Shown here piece by piece: positions 35,701 to 50,700 of a DNA stretch of 64,000 nucleotides (positions within the stretch are counted from its first letter, which is position 1; every line of letters starts with the position of its first letter). The DNA is taken from assembly GCA_011037195.1 (NCBI GenBank), contig JAAEAF010014387.1, positions 62,001 to 126,000 on the forward strand, given 5' to 3'. This DNA comes from Triatoma infestans (Eukaryota > Arthropoda > Insecta > Hemiptera > Reduviidae). The position numbers and the translations under genes are program-made. The notes under the pieces are model-generated. The model was not told where the DNA came from and searched no databases. It was given only the letters and a program-made list of their open reading frames with translations.

Positions 35701-38700
35701 AATTATTCGTTTCAAGACCCACATGCTGATATAGCTAAAATTTTATCTCCAAGGAAAACAGGATACCTTTCGCCAAGAAATGTTACCTTAATTTCAAGTA
35801 AACCTCTTGCCAGGTTCGTGCATTCGCCATTTTCTGACACTCCTTTAATTCTCTCTAGACGGATTCTGGATATCATTTCAAGCAACGGCCCCAACGTATC
35901 CATGTCCAGTGGCTTAAAATGGAACCTTGTCTTCAGGATCTTGAAACTTTAGAGTGCAGTCCCAAGAGGATTATCGAAAAGCCGTGGCAACATAGATCTC
36001 GATTGTCTTGTGGGCATGCTAGGAAATGAAAGAGCCTGTCTCTTGCCAGCAAGTTTATTTAATCCATAAAAGTATCTTTGGCCTCTTCTCGGAGTATAGA
36101 TGCAACAATACGCTCGGGAAACTCTTATTTTGATGGCTGGGAAAGCCCATTTGACTTCCAGTAATTTCTTACCGCCGAATTCCCCTTCGACAAAAAGATG
36201 AGAGAGCTTATACATTCTTAGAGGCCACTATAGTTTCAGGCTAAGCAGGGTTGCATTGGCACCTTATCTCCAGAGTCCAGCGAAATAAATCTCTGTTATG
36301 AAGATCAGTAGTGGGATTAGGGTGTGTATTGCTTTACCGAACAGCTAATTTCGACTGGAATGCTCGGCAACGAAGAAGGGAAATAGAATAAAAAGAAACG
36401 TATTCAATATTGCTCTTTATTGTTTAGAAATCGCCATTTATTTATCTCACTAAGCCATCCTTATTTGCTGATAAAAGTTTCACTGAACGAAAATTTATTT
36501 CCTTTTTTATTTTTAGGTTATCTTTTACTCTTGTATTGATAATATTATTATCAATCTATCATATAGTTTTTTAAAATGATTATTTCAGATTTGGCAGATT
36601 ATTCTATACGCATAATTATAGCGGAATTGAACTTCGAAATCTAGGCGTCGTTTACTTTCAGGTCTTATCTTTTGAAGTATAATGTTCGTGCATGTTCTAT
36701 TCTTTATTTCCACTTTTTACTTTTTTTGTATTACCTGATTTCAAATTTTGATTATCTTATTGATTTTCTTACTTTTATTTTTTGTTTTTTCCATCTATTT
36801 TCATATTTTGGTTCTTCTTTGTAGCCATTACGCACTAAATCATTGTAATAATTTCCGCCTTTAAATAGATATAAAAGTTAAGTCTTGTACACCAAATGCG
36901 CAGCATGAGGGCATAATAGAGATCTATAATATTTACTTTATATGTGGAGAATATCTATTCCCACTGCTCACTCTTCCTTGAAGTCGCCTATGATCTTTTG
37001 TTTCCTACAGCAACTAGTCTTTTTATATTTAGAGGTTATAATATTCTCTATTATGTTTAGAAGTTATGTACTCAAAATTATACAGAATTATTGGTCTGAA
37101 AATTTACTGGGTAAAGTTTCAATAATACTGTAATTGATCAGGTTGCTGGGAAAAGATGTATATTCTTATTTTAAAATTCAGCCGAACAACCATTAGAAAA
37201 GTAGAAATATCATTATAGATAATGAAATTGATATATGGATTGATTTTCATAGTTATTAAGGAAATATAATGGTATTTCGGTTTCCAACATTTGAATGGTT
37301 TCAAACTAAATGTCGATGAATTAGTATCCAAATGTTAAATTAATATTAAAAGGAAAAAAATCGATTTCATTATTGTAATCAAAAACTGGCAGTGATAACT
37401 GTGAGATTTAGTTTTATTCAATTCCTTATTATATAAAAAGAAAATTAAATTGTTTATATTAATTATTGTTTTGTAATCAATAATACATTTGGCCCTTGAC
37501 TCAGTTTTGTTAGGTCCTTGCAATCCGGAAGATCCCGAGACCTTGGATGTATACGTTTTCTTAATCGGCAAGAACCTGTAATCCTCCTTTGTTTTCGGTA
37601 GAAGGGTATGTTTTTTATTAAGTCAATTTTTGCTTACCACATCAAGCATTAAAATAGTTGAGATGTCACTGATCCATTTTCTTTACCAACTGATCGACTT
37701 TATTAGCTTCCTTCAGCGCTCCCGTGTCTTAGCACCCTCCAGCTTTGAGAAACTTCTCAAGGGGTGCAATATTTCATTTAGTCTCTTAACATCCCTCAGT
37801 AAAGCTTTCCTTCTTTTACCCGCTGTCTTTTTTGCTCTGAAGTTTCGTCAGAACTTGAGTTGTCAAAAATCTTCGCTTGAGAGATCGATGGAATGCTGTC
37901 AAAAAAAATCTAAATATGAAATTATATCTATTTTAGCATTCATCTTTTGGCGATTCATACAGGTTAATAATTTTTATCCATTATCAGTGCCTAGTTTATT
38001 ATAGTTTGTGTAGAATATTTAAGAAATGGAAACAACGCTTCTACACAAACTTGATAAACCATTAATGACAATTTATGAAAATCCAGAACAAACAGAACCT
38101 TAATGCTACGTTGAGCACAGTATCAGATACATTCAACACTTGTGGTCCCACAACTGTTCCAATATTCATCACAAATCAAAAGACATATACTTCGCAAAAA
38201 TTCTAACTGCTCTAACCACTTGTGTATATTTTTCTTTGCAATTTTAGATTTTTTTTTTTGTACTTGATTTATATTCAAGCTTTTTGTTCTATATTTATTT
38301 TATTTTTTTTGGAAAATTCTAATAATTATGTGTTAACAAATTGCAATAGATAATATTGTAGCAATTGTGCATGGTGTGTATGATATCTTTATGAAATATA
38401 ACTAGAATCCTGCAGTTTGAATATTTTTTTGTTTTCTGAACTGAATAAGTTATTTATTTTTGTTGAATATGTGGATTGGTCCGTAACGCTGGATAACATC
38501 TGGTATTTTATACGTCGTAGCATGAATATTTCTTTAAATATGTTATTTATTATTATTATATGCATATTGTTATTATATGTTATTAAATAATATGTTATCA
38601 TATTTATTGTTATTATATGCACGTTAGGATTAAAGAAATATGCATGCTACGACAGATAAAATACCAGAAGTAACTTATTTCTTATTTTTGCGATTTAATG

Positions 38701-41700
38701 GACCATTCTGATCGTATTAACAACACAAAAAAATTATCTCAGTTGCGAGAGTGTTAGAATAGAATAGATTGTTAGATCGAAAAAAAAAAATTAAATGTTT
38801 ATAGAAACAACCTTTAAAAAAAAATGAAATTTAGGTGTAAAGTATCTGCTTGGAATCTGCTTTGAACCTCATGCATTTTGCCTCGAATACAATACTGAAC
38901 TTTATTTTGAGAGCTGTCAAAGTATTATAGCACTGTTGCACTGTGAACATAGAAGAGAGACAATCGACATACTAGATAGAACCATTCCGAATTAATGAAC
39001 TATATTAATATACTTTGTTTTTCTCATTACTGAAAAAATATCAAATATAAAAGGTAAAATTTTGTTTTAAGTTGTAGGGTTCTACGGTAATTTGGTTATT
39101 ACATGATCACCAGTTTTCTAGCGTATATTTTGTAATTGGAAAATTTCATTTTGATTAAATATTTGATTTAATTTTATTATAGGAAGCGATCAAATCTACT
39201 GTTAAAAAGTCTCTAAAAAAAACTAAAAGTTCTATTACATTAGGAGGAAAGCCATCGTCGTCTTCAGTTAGACATACTAGAAGAAGGTGAGTATATTTAG
39301 TTTTGGTTCACATTTCATTATTTTTCTTATATTGACATTTTGGAGAAGATATTCTAGAGTTACTAAAGAAATCAATGAAAATAATCCTTATTCAAAACTT
39401 TTAAGCAAGCAGACTTAGTTGGATAATATTCTTAAAATAGTATTTTATAAGTAATAAATGTTAATGACTGGGTGACTTTCCATTCCTTTACTTACTTCCC
39501 TCAAAAAATTATTGATGAATACTACTTCAGCACTTATGATCCGTGATAGTGTTGAATTTTCATTAGATGAACTCGTTGAAACTATGGATCGCTCTAAATT
39601 AAATAAAACACCCGGCCCTGACAATATCCCAAACGAAGCTTTTAAACTCCTTCCCAAACGAAGCTTTTAATCTGCTTAATCTGATAAATAAAATTGGTTA
39701 GACGAAAAAATTCCGATGTCTTGGAGCCTCCTAAAAATAATGATATTCAAAAATGGGAACCCTAAAGACCCACCAAACTATCGCGGTATTGGCCTTATAA
39801 ATACACTTACTAAACTGTTAACCCTGATGTTATCCAACAGATTAACGCGATGTGCGAAGATTAATGGTGTCATCTCTAAGGAGCAGTGTAGGTTCAGAGC
39901 AGGGTGCGGCTATGCTGACGCAATTTTTACGTTATCTTTCGTGATAAAATGTACAATTTAGAATAAATAAAAGACAACTTTATGCGAGAGTGACCAATAA
40001 TAGTAACTCTGGATAGTCTGGGGAGATTAGTGCCACAATCCCTTCGTGCTGCTAGGTGAAATATTGAGTTCGTTATTATTCAATATTTATATAGCAAATT
40101 TAGTGAAGTGTTTCACTCGTATTGTAACGGAGGGTGTTAGCATTAATTCTTCACGCGACCTGCTCATGCTTTTATACGCCGACATCTTACTATTATTGGT
40201 TTTGCTGGTAGGATATTCAAAAGAAATTAAGAATTTTAGAAAATTATTGTAGCGAAAATGGTCTAAAAGTTATAACATAGTAAACCATAATCGTTCCTTA
40301 AAAAAAAAAGTGGAAAACTCTCTAATATTAAAGCCTTTTATTTTGTGAAGATTTCACCCTGGACATTCAGAAGACATTCATTTATCTAGGAATTCCCTTT
40401 TCGTCATCTGGTAAATCTGCCCGTTCCGCAGCGCAGTTTGTCTCTAAAAACTCCCATTCTATCCCTATTGTTCTCAACATCCTAAACTCAGAAGAGTGAT
40501 ACTTGGCAGTCCACCTTTCCCGCTCAACACTCGACTCACTGTCCGATTAGACCAAAAACTGAAATTAAGAATTTTTAAACAATTATTCTATTAATGTCTA
40601 GCGATCGGTTACTAAAAATTTGCTTTTGTAGGTTGTTAGAACTTTTCGAAAATAGTAAGATTCCTTTTAACTGGTGCCATATGGTCAGAGCGTACATGTT
40701 AGAAATTGGTGCTGATGGAATTTGGAATGTTCAGAATCTTCACCTATTGTCCCGTTCTCTCCAAAGTCTATTGGAGTCATTCAAAAACAATTTGGTATCT
40801 AAAGATGTATCTAGGGCAATCTCATCGTCATAAAATCGAGTATTTAAAAATATAAGTAGTTAGGACTTGGAGAATCTTATCTTTCACTACTGGGCCATAT
40901 TAATAAGCTAAGGGTATGTGCCCCAAATAAGATTGTCTAGTAAGTTTATTAAGAATTTATCTTAATAATATAACATACAGATTTGAGCCTGATTAGTTAT
41001 GCCCTTTATGTAAAATCTGGTAATGACAGCATATATTTTGTCCCATATTAAATCATTTCAGGCAGATTTACCTCTCAATTCATACTTCATACCCATTAGA
41101 TGATAATTCTCTTATCTAACCTATTAGTAATGGACTCTTACACTAAAGTGAATCATTTTTTTTCTTTATGTTCAGAAGTCATAAAGTTTTATTCAAACTT
41201 GATTACTTATTTTCTTTATTTTATTGGACACAATGATTTTATCACAGTTAATATTTTTGGTTCATTTGCCTCATTGCAATTAGTTATGAGGGATATATAT
41301 TTCATTTTAATTTTTTTTGTCACTATATTATTTTATAAATTTGTTCTTTTTGTACAATTTTTGTCAAAGACTCAATCCTTGCTGTAAGATATTTGTTCAA
41401 AAGCAATAAAGAATATTGATTGATTGATTGATTTTATAACTAATAAGTTTAAGGCAAGATTATAATCATATTTTATTTCTGCTTGCTTTGTTCTCAGGAA
41501 AAGTTCTGATTTTGTGCAAGGAGTTAAAAGAAAGAAATCGGTTTCGAGTGATGAAGGTATGTTATTTTTACTTCTAACATTAGCGTCAACCTGTTTCCCA
41601 GAAAGAAAAACCAAAATCTTAATGATAAAATTCTCGTGAAAAGACTGGGAGTCTGGGCTATCATGTTCTCGGCAAGTTTTCTCGTAATTTACAAGCAACT

Positions 41701-44700
41701 TAGTACTCTCATGCACCATCAGTCACTTATGGAAATATCTAGCATCAAAGCAATGACATTGTATGAGAAGGCATAGCTTGTTTACTTACTATTTTGATGA
41801 GCGGTTAGTGTTTATCCCTGCATGGTTGAATTTTATATTAAATTCTTTTTCATAATTGCTTGGTTGCATATAACATTCCAGCATTATACAGTAGTTATGT
41901 GACGTACATGAACGATACTGACAGGGTTGCTGTTGTGACCTAACGAGCCGGCTCAGTAGATTTCCGGGGATGTGATACCCGGCTTGCACGAAATAGATCC
42001 ATATCTACCTACGCATTTGACTTCGTTCGACGACCGCATTGCCCCAGTAATTACAGCTGAGTCGGCTCCTTCATATTGTTATGCTCGATCTCACGTATTA
42101 GTACATCATTCGTTCGTTAATCGAGAATATTAACCAGTATTACAGTACATCATGTGTTCAAATCATTTATCTAACTTACTGTAATATTTTTAAATCACAC
42201 CACTATTAAAAATTAGAAAATACAAAAAATTGTACCTATTTGCATTTAATTAACATGTACTTCCAACAAGATGTGTTTTATAGTGTTCAGCCTTTTATTA
42301 TTGTAAAAGAAAAAATATATATATATCAGCCAGTAAAAAATGTTCAAATAAAAAAAAAAATGAAAATACGAACACATTTATTCAATTTGAAACAAAACAC
42401 ATAATATCTGGAATTTTATCTCAGTAGCAAATATCTCGTAACATGCATATCTGTGATGTTTCTAATCGGTTTCGGATTTTCATCCATCGTCAGAGTCAAG
42501 TTATCAAGTTTACTTTGACGATGGATTAAATTCCTAAACCCATCAGAAACATCACAAATATACTTGCTAGGGCGCGGATAAAATTCCAGAAATTCTCCAG
42601 CATTGCGGACCATTTTTCCTAAAACAGTAAACTTATTTTACTTGTGATATCGTACTGTTCAATACATTCTGAAGATGGGTGATCGTTCGAAACTGGTTGA
42701 TGAAACATATAAAGAAGCAGGTTATCACAGAAAAAATCTCCGATGATTTCTAGCCTTGTATACCCAAACACCATGACTAATATAAATGCGAAACTATTTT
42801 CAGAACTCTGTAAGAAGTATTATTCAATGAAAAGCAGTTAGTAAAGTGGTATACTTTTTTTCCAGAGGATAAAAAAGCCAAAAGAAGTAAGCTTAAAAAA
42901 AAATTAGAATTCGAAGCTCGACCAAGTACTAGTTCAACTTTAACCAAAAACTTACCAGATAAAAAATCTGAAAGTAAATCATCTGAAACTGAATTAAGGT
43001 TTATATTAAATATTTTATGTAATAAAAAAAAAAAAAGATCGCTATATATTTTATTTGTGTATTTTTATATATATATATACACGAGTATATATATTTTTTT
43101 TTTTATAGTGACACAAATAGGCATGATTATGAAGATAGTGACTTAGATGCTGAATTTATTTCAGTGGCAGATAGTGCTAAAAAATGTTTGGAACCTAAAA
43201 AGATTAAATCTGCAATAAAAGTTACAAGTAAGTAAACAGTTAAATGTTGAATTTCTTAATCACTGCTTTTATCTGTGTAGCTTTTAATCTCTTAATCCTT
43301 GTTTTGCCACTAATCGGGTATCAAACCAAAATCAGAGAAATGTTTCTGTCCTTAGAAAGTTCGGTTTATATCAAATAAATTGTACCAACTGTTTCAAATA
43401 TGTGTTATAAATACGTTCATTGCTGATAACGTTTAAAATAATTATTTTCTAACCTGTTATTTCAAATAACTGGAGGAAAGATTATGCGTAATTTAAATAA
43501 CAAATAAATGATTTTTTTTTTTTTATTAATTTTTGTTCTACATAACTACATAATCGTGCTTCTCAATAGAAAAAGAACCATTTCTAACATTATTACAAAT
43601 AAGTTTTTTTGAAATAAATTATTTTAAAATCGCTATTATAATTTTTTTTTAAATTGGTATTTAATCCGTCATACCATGCACATTTCTCATTCCTGACCGG
43701 TTTCAGATTTTCATCCATTGTCGGAGCGAATTTATTAATTTTGTATAAGAGAGTTTATATCAACGTATTTTCTGTTACACACCATACTGGTTGGTTTGTT
43801 GATTGTAAGTCATCATTTTTACCCACCGCTGAGTCTTTGTCCATGTAAAGAAACAAATAAATGGAAAATCCAAACTTCTTTTGTATCAATTTCTATTTCA
43901 ATTTAATTTTTATATTGTGTATGGTGAACAAGAAATATTAAGTTCGTGTCTGATTTTCTAAATTGAGTTTTCAATAAAATCAATTTGGAGGTTCGAAAAA
44001 CATTTTTTTTAAAGAATAGCGTGGTGCCTGAGTACATACACATGTGTGGTGCTGTATGTACTCACATACAGCGAACTCAAAAATGAAAAATTGCAGAAAA
44101 TGCAGATTTGAAATAAATCCAGCCGTGTAGGGACTGAAAGATTTCTATGATGTCGGTTATTTTTTAAATTCCATTAGATTGTACAACTGTAGTCCTAGAT
44201 ATTTAACTGTCTCATCGGGTGCTTTATATAGTATTTGATTTGTGGCTATTGTGATGTTTTGTGGATTTGGCGGTTTTCTTAATTTGAATATCATGGCTTC
44301 ACATTTATTTGCATTCAGTTGTAGTTTCCATTTGTATAAACAAAGAAGTAGAATATCCACTGCAGACTGGATTTATGTTGCACAAACATGGATATCTTCA
44401 TGGCTAACAAAAAGTGCGGTGCCATTTTTTTTTTTTTTTTAGTTTGATTTCAGGGATTCGGTTATGTAATGGGTTTCCTTTCAATGTGCTATTTCAGTAT
44501 ATTGTACGTTTTGCTTTAGGGCCTGCTTGTAGAGCATCAGACTTAAGCATACACACTTGTAACGTTAGTTAATTGTGGATTTTTGGTGGCCGCGGTGTTG
44601 TGGGTCGTACGAAACACCCGCATTCTTTTATTCAATTCTATTCAGGGAACTTTAAAACATTATTTACGATAAAAATCAGTTCCGAAAATTTTATACGATC

Positions 44701-47700
44701 GCCATATTTTCTCTTTCATAACAGTGAACAAGTTTAAATTCACTGAAAAATGCTTGATATTTTATACAAATAAATGTGATTTCTGGGATTTTATTCATCC
44801 TAGTATGCATATTTTTGATGGACCTGATAGGTTTCGGATTTTTCATCCATTGTCAGAGTAAGGCTATCAAGTTCGTGTAGAGAGTTGACTTCAACACTTG
44901 TTGATTAAATCAGAATCACTTCTATTACTTTCTCTTACTCCTAGTAAGAGGAAGTATTTTTACTTTCTATTACTCCTAGTAAGAGGAAGTATTGTAATCG
45001 TGTCAAATTTTCGATATCGAGTTTTCACCGGAAATATCCGTTTTGAGGTCCCCTGAGTCCAAAAAGTGGTTTTTAGCAAATGGACTCTGTGTGTGTGTGT
45101 TGTTGTATGTATGTATGTATGTGAACAGCATAGCTCAAAAATGAAAAACCGTAGAAAGCTGAAACTTGATATTCCGTTTAGGTATCACCATGCGATCTGA
45201 CTGTGCGTTATCTGTCAAAATTCCTCAACCGGAAGTACCACTTTACTAGTTGGTTTTTTTACTTTTTTGCGTTTTTCTCAAAAATGGCTCCAACGATTTT
45301 CTTTAAACTTGGTACATCAACTACATATACAAGGGGCTACAACTTTTATTTGAAACATTTCTCTGGGAAAATTCATTTAAGGGCACTTTTGGGGGAGGGG
45401 TGGGGTTAGGTTAACCTCTAAAGTGCTATTTCAGTTTATTACACAATTCGGTCATTTAAATAATGTTAATTAGAATTTTAATTGTTGTTAAAATTCCGAA
45501 TTTGAGGAAAATCGGATAACCGGAAGTGCTTTTGTTTTAACACTTTACTAAATGATTTTTTCACTTTTTCGCGATTTTCTCACAAAAAGGTCCCGACGAT
45601 TTTTTTTTGAAACTACACATATAAACTAAACATACAAAGATCTACAACTTTTATATAAAAGATTTCTCTGGAAAAATTCATTTAAGGGCACTTTTAGGAG
45701 AGGGGTGGGGTTACAGCTTCCTCTAAAGTGGTATCATACTTGATTATACGACTCTATCATACCAATGAAATGAATTAGAAATAAATAGATGGCCAAAATT
45801 CCGAGTTTGAAGGAAATCAGTAAACCGGAAGTGCGCCTTTAATGAATAGTTTTTTCAGTTTTCGATAAATTTCATTAAATTTGGTGCAAAAACTATAAAA
45901 TTTGTTTGTTATAATTTTTGAGAACTGGAGTAAGAGAAAGTTGTATGAGTGTTTCACACCAGATTTTTTTTATTTTAAAACAAATTGAGTATTAAAGGGG
46001 TTCTGGGGTAACATTTGTGTTAAGCTTTCCTCTAAAATATGATTCTACCACTTATATAATATTAATATATATTATAAGCATTGTTATCAATTCCAAATTT
46101 GAAGAAAATCCGTTGAAACGGAAGTGTAAGTTTACAGAATAGGTTTTTGAGGTTTTTGGTAGTTTCTTGAAAACTACTATGAAGATTTCCTTTAAACTTG
46201 GAATATTGTCTGCACAAATATAAACATCATTTTGATTCGAAACATTTTTCTGAAAAAAATTGACTTTAATTACTTTTGTGGCGTTATATTACAATTGTTT
46301 TATGGGATTGGTTCAGTATTAATTGGCACTCTTTTCTGGTCTGCAATGTTTCAACTTTACTTTACTATCTGCCTGGGTAAATAGTTGTTTGTTTCTCCCT
46401 CCATCACCTCTATATTTATGTTAGGTCAAGCGAGTAAATTTGGTTTAAAGAATATTTGTGTTTCTATATTTGATGTATTAACAGTAAGAGAAAGTCGTGT
46501 GAGTGTTTCACTCCAGATTTTTAGAAAACAATAGTTGTATGCTCAGTCCTATAGTTTCTCACTCATCAAACTGCGGATTTGCTACTGAAGCAATCCAATG
46601 ATTGTTTCACTTCCAAGACGGCCCTTACCGAATCTGAATCCCCTCTGATAATTCAAATTTCATGTGTGAAATTAATACCTTTTAATTAGTGTAACCGTAG
46701 TGAGTACTCCATTCTAGTGACAGTATTTTTTTTGTTTTTATTATTCTAACGTTTGATTGGCTCTAAGGATAGATTAAGAATTCTTTACATTAATAAATGT
46801 AATATAGAAGTCTTTATAATAGAAGTATTTACATATATTCAGGGTGTAACAGCAACCTCTAGCAATACTTCGGGATATGGTTTTTCACTTCATTTGGAAC
46901 AAAAAATTTCTAATAAACCATGGTCCGATTCGTTCGCCTTCAAAAGTTATTCTTCATTTTGGATAATTTTCAATTTTCCTACAATTTCTCATAAAATTGA
47001 TTATATCTCAAAAAGTTTTTTACATAAATCATATTCAATTACATCTTTAGAAAAAGCATTAAATTTCCTATAAGAAACAGAAGTTTTATTTTAATTGAAT
47101 TAATTATAAGGTTTTTCAGAGACATTAAACTCAACTCTACAGCGCTTCGACTGTTAAAAACCACTTTTCAATAGTAATTTCTTATAAATTTCTTTAAGGC
47201 TAGCGTACGGTCCGGTTACAAAAAAAATATCTACATTTCACCAGCTTTCCAACGATAATAATATCATGGGGTTTCTTTATCGTTTTCATAAAGGAAATGC
47301 GAAATAAATGTAAAAAAAAAATACAAAATGAAAATTGAGAGCTGTTACAAAAATATCACAAGGTTAATTCATAATCCTGTAATGAACTATGGAATTGTTA
47401 TCTCACGATAGAAATTCGTCCAATTCTAATAAACCGAAACATTTAGTCGTGATTTAGCTGGTCATACATTCAAAATGCCGGAGTTCTTTGTCATAGAATA
47501 GCGAGATATGGTTTTTATTTGTGGGTTTTGTAACGGCAGCGCGAGGAAACTTTGGGTTATAAACTACCGAGGAAACTTTGATCGTTCTTACGAAAATTCA
47601 TGTCAACGCATCTTGAATGTGTTTGATGACGATTCCACCCTTAGCACACGCAGAGTGCCATTGTCGCTAGGTTTGTCACATCAGACGGTGCACAGGTATC

Positions 47701-50700
47701 TTCGACGGGATGGTAGATATCTGTGCAGCAAGTACAGTATTTGCTAGAACGTGATTATGCCTGGTGTACTCAATTCTGTATTTGGCTGCTACAACAAACA
47801 GCCCAGAATCGTCGTTTCCCCCAAAACATTTTGTAGACCGATGAGGCGACGTTTACTCGAAATGGTTCTTTAAGCACCCGCAACATCCACTATTGGAGTG
47901 ACGAGAATCCCCGTGCAACCAGAACGTCGTCAGAACGTTCGATCAGTTTCCTCGGTAGTTTATTCTCACAGAACCGGTTTCCCCTAGTCTTTAATCCGCT
48001 GCTTATATGGTTTCCTATTAGGCCAACGGCTAGCATACTCAGCTGCAGCTTCCGCGCTGCCGTTACAAAACCCACAAATAAAAACCATATCTCGCTATTC
48101 TATGACAAAGAACTCCGGCATTTTGAATGTATGACCAGCTAAATCACGACTAAATGTTTCGGTTTATTAGAATTGGACGAATTTCTATCGTGAGATAACA
48201 ATTCCAAAGTTCATTACAGGATTATGAATTAACCTTGTGATATTTTTGTAACAGCTCTCAATTTTCATTTTGTATTTTTTTTTTACATTTATTTCGCATT
48301 TCCTTTATGAAAACGATAAAGAAATCCCATGATATTATTATCGTTGGAAAGCTGGTGAAATGTAGATATTTTTTTTGTAACCGGACCGTACGCTAGCCTT
48401 AAAGAAATTTATAAGAAATTACTATTGAAAAGTGGTTTTTAACAGTCGAAGCGCTGTAGAGTTGAGTTTAATGTCTCTGAAAAACCTTATACTTAATTCA
48501 ATTAAAATAAAACTTCTGTTTCTTATAGGAAATTTAATGCTCTTTCCAAAGATGTAATTGAATATGATTTATGTTAAAAACTTTTTGAGATATAATCAAT
48601 TTTATGAGAAAAAGTAGGAAAATTGAAAATTTTCCAAAATGAAGAATAACTTTTGAAGGCGAACAAATCGGACCATGGTTTATTACAAATTTTTTATTCC
48701 AAATAAAGTGAAAACCATATGCCGAAGTATTGCCAGAGGTTGCTGTTACACCCTGTATATAAAATAATATAATTTAGTATAATATTTCATTAACTTATTC
48801 ACATTCAATATTTTGTTAATTGCAGCACAAGAGGAGCTAAACACCATTAATATTCTTGGTCCAGTTCAAAAAAGTACAGTTTTTAGCGGATTTAATTTTA
48901 TTTTAACTCATTCAGAAAGAAATAAGGTACTATCGGCACGTTATAGTGCAAGAAAGAAAGATAGCTTGCATTTATCTTCATCTAACACTGAAAATGATGA
49001 ATCTGGTAGTGTCACAGATTGTAAGTAAACTATTTCTTTATTCTGTGCTTAAAACATTGGCATAATACATTATGTTCTCGAAAGTTTGATGGTTAGGTTT
49101 ATGATTTTTGCAATCGCAGTATTATTAATATTGATCGTATTTTGGATATGACTAATTATTTAATCTGATGTATGCAATCATCGGTTGCAACAGTTGGAAT
49201 TTATTTAACCGTGATTTAACAATCTAACTGACGAGAATTTCGTTGTGAACCGTTTCTTTAAATGATGCAAGGCTTCGACTCAATGGAATAGCATTTTTAT
49301 TTCAACAAAATAATTAATACTGCTCTAAATTTTCCAAATTGATTTTGAACATGCACTGAAATTATTGAATCCAAAAAAAGTCTTTGGCGAATGGTTCCCC
49401 TCCATTTATCTTCCCTTGACAAAAGGAATGTATGTTTCTAAAATATTATGTTTTTTTAATATGTTCTTGAAGTATTTTTAACATTCCATTAAACTAAAAT
49501 AGATTTTTCTATTCATACTAGTTTATGTCACGCTCGTCTTTTAAATCTCCTAATACAATATTCCCTATATATATTTTTCGTTTTAATTGTATTCCTTTTT
49601 TCCCAGCGTTTCTATTAGGCAGCAACGTTGTCGTATTTACTGGTACACTCGCCCGTTATCACAAAGTGAGCATTGATCTTCGCCTACTTTTATTCTTTAC
49701 AACTCTGTGATCGTAACTTATCTAGGCCATATCTACCCATTCGCTTTCTACGGCGTCTCGTTAATAAGGCTAACCTCGCTCCTTTTCTAATTTGAAGGTA
49801 GTGTGAATTAGAATTTACTCTTCATTCGCACCCTTCTTGTTCCAGTCCGAGTGACTAGGAACTCACTATATCTTCAGATTGAAAAGTTTAGGGCTTAGAT
49901 AGAACATGATGGGTGAATTTTTACAGAATTTGTGATTAGAACATAGAAAAAAAAAAATCTGCATCTTGGCTTGTCTAGGATTATCAAATTTAAACGTTTG
50001 TTAATATTTCAGTTGATGAGCAACTAGAAAATTGTGTTCCTTTTGACTATATGCGCTTAAATATGCAGATAAAAGCTGGTGGAGGAATTGTATATGAATC
50101 TGTAACTGATGTGGATAGCGCTGAATATTCGAAAACTATTACAATATCTGATTATCCATGTCAGACACAAAATTATTTGTTGAGCATTGCTCTAGGAATT
50201 CCAATATATCGCCATGATTTGATAATTAATTGTTGCAAAGAGGTATTTTATTTTATTTATTTATTTTGGAATTTAAGACCCATCAACACCTATGGTCATT
50301 GCCGCCTTCCGTACAGTGTTCTCTCGCTAAAGACAACACTGTCAATCACCGAACAGTGATATTAACAGAAATTTTAGTGTCGGATCCTCTGTGTTTCCTA
50401 AAAGGAAAATCAAGTTTGACTTCCCGCGGTTTTTCGTTTTTTGAGTCACACATTTTAAGGAATTAAAGTGTGAGACGCAAAGCAGCAAGTATAAGTGAAA
50501 GAATTTAATATCCAAATACTCGTACGTTCCATCATATATCCCATATATATGAGTGTGAAACTATAGACATACTGCTATGGCCTTCACTGTATATATAGCT
50601 CCAATTATTGCAAAAGTTCGAAATCAATGGAAGGAAGTCCTGTTAAACAAATATATATATATATTTTGTAATATTTGAACTTTGTACAACATAATTTACA

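Noticed and set aside
49500..49900. GC-richer stretch in 53BP1 intron 22, considered as a retroelement or exon
   Set aside because: Frames are short, no motif is recognisable, and exons 22 and 23 join in phase without it.
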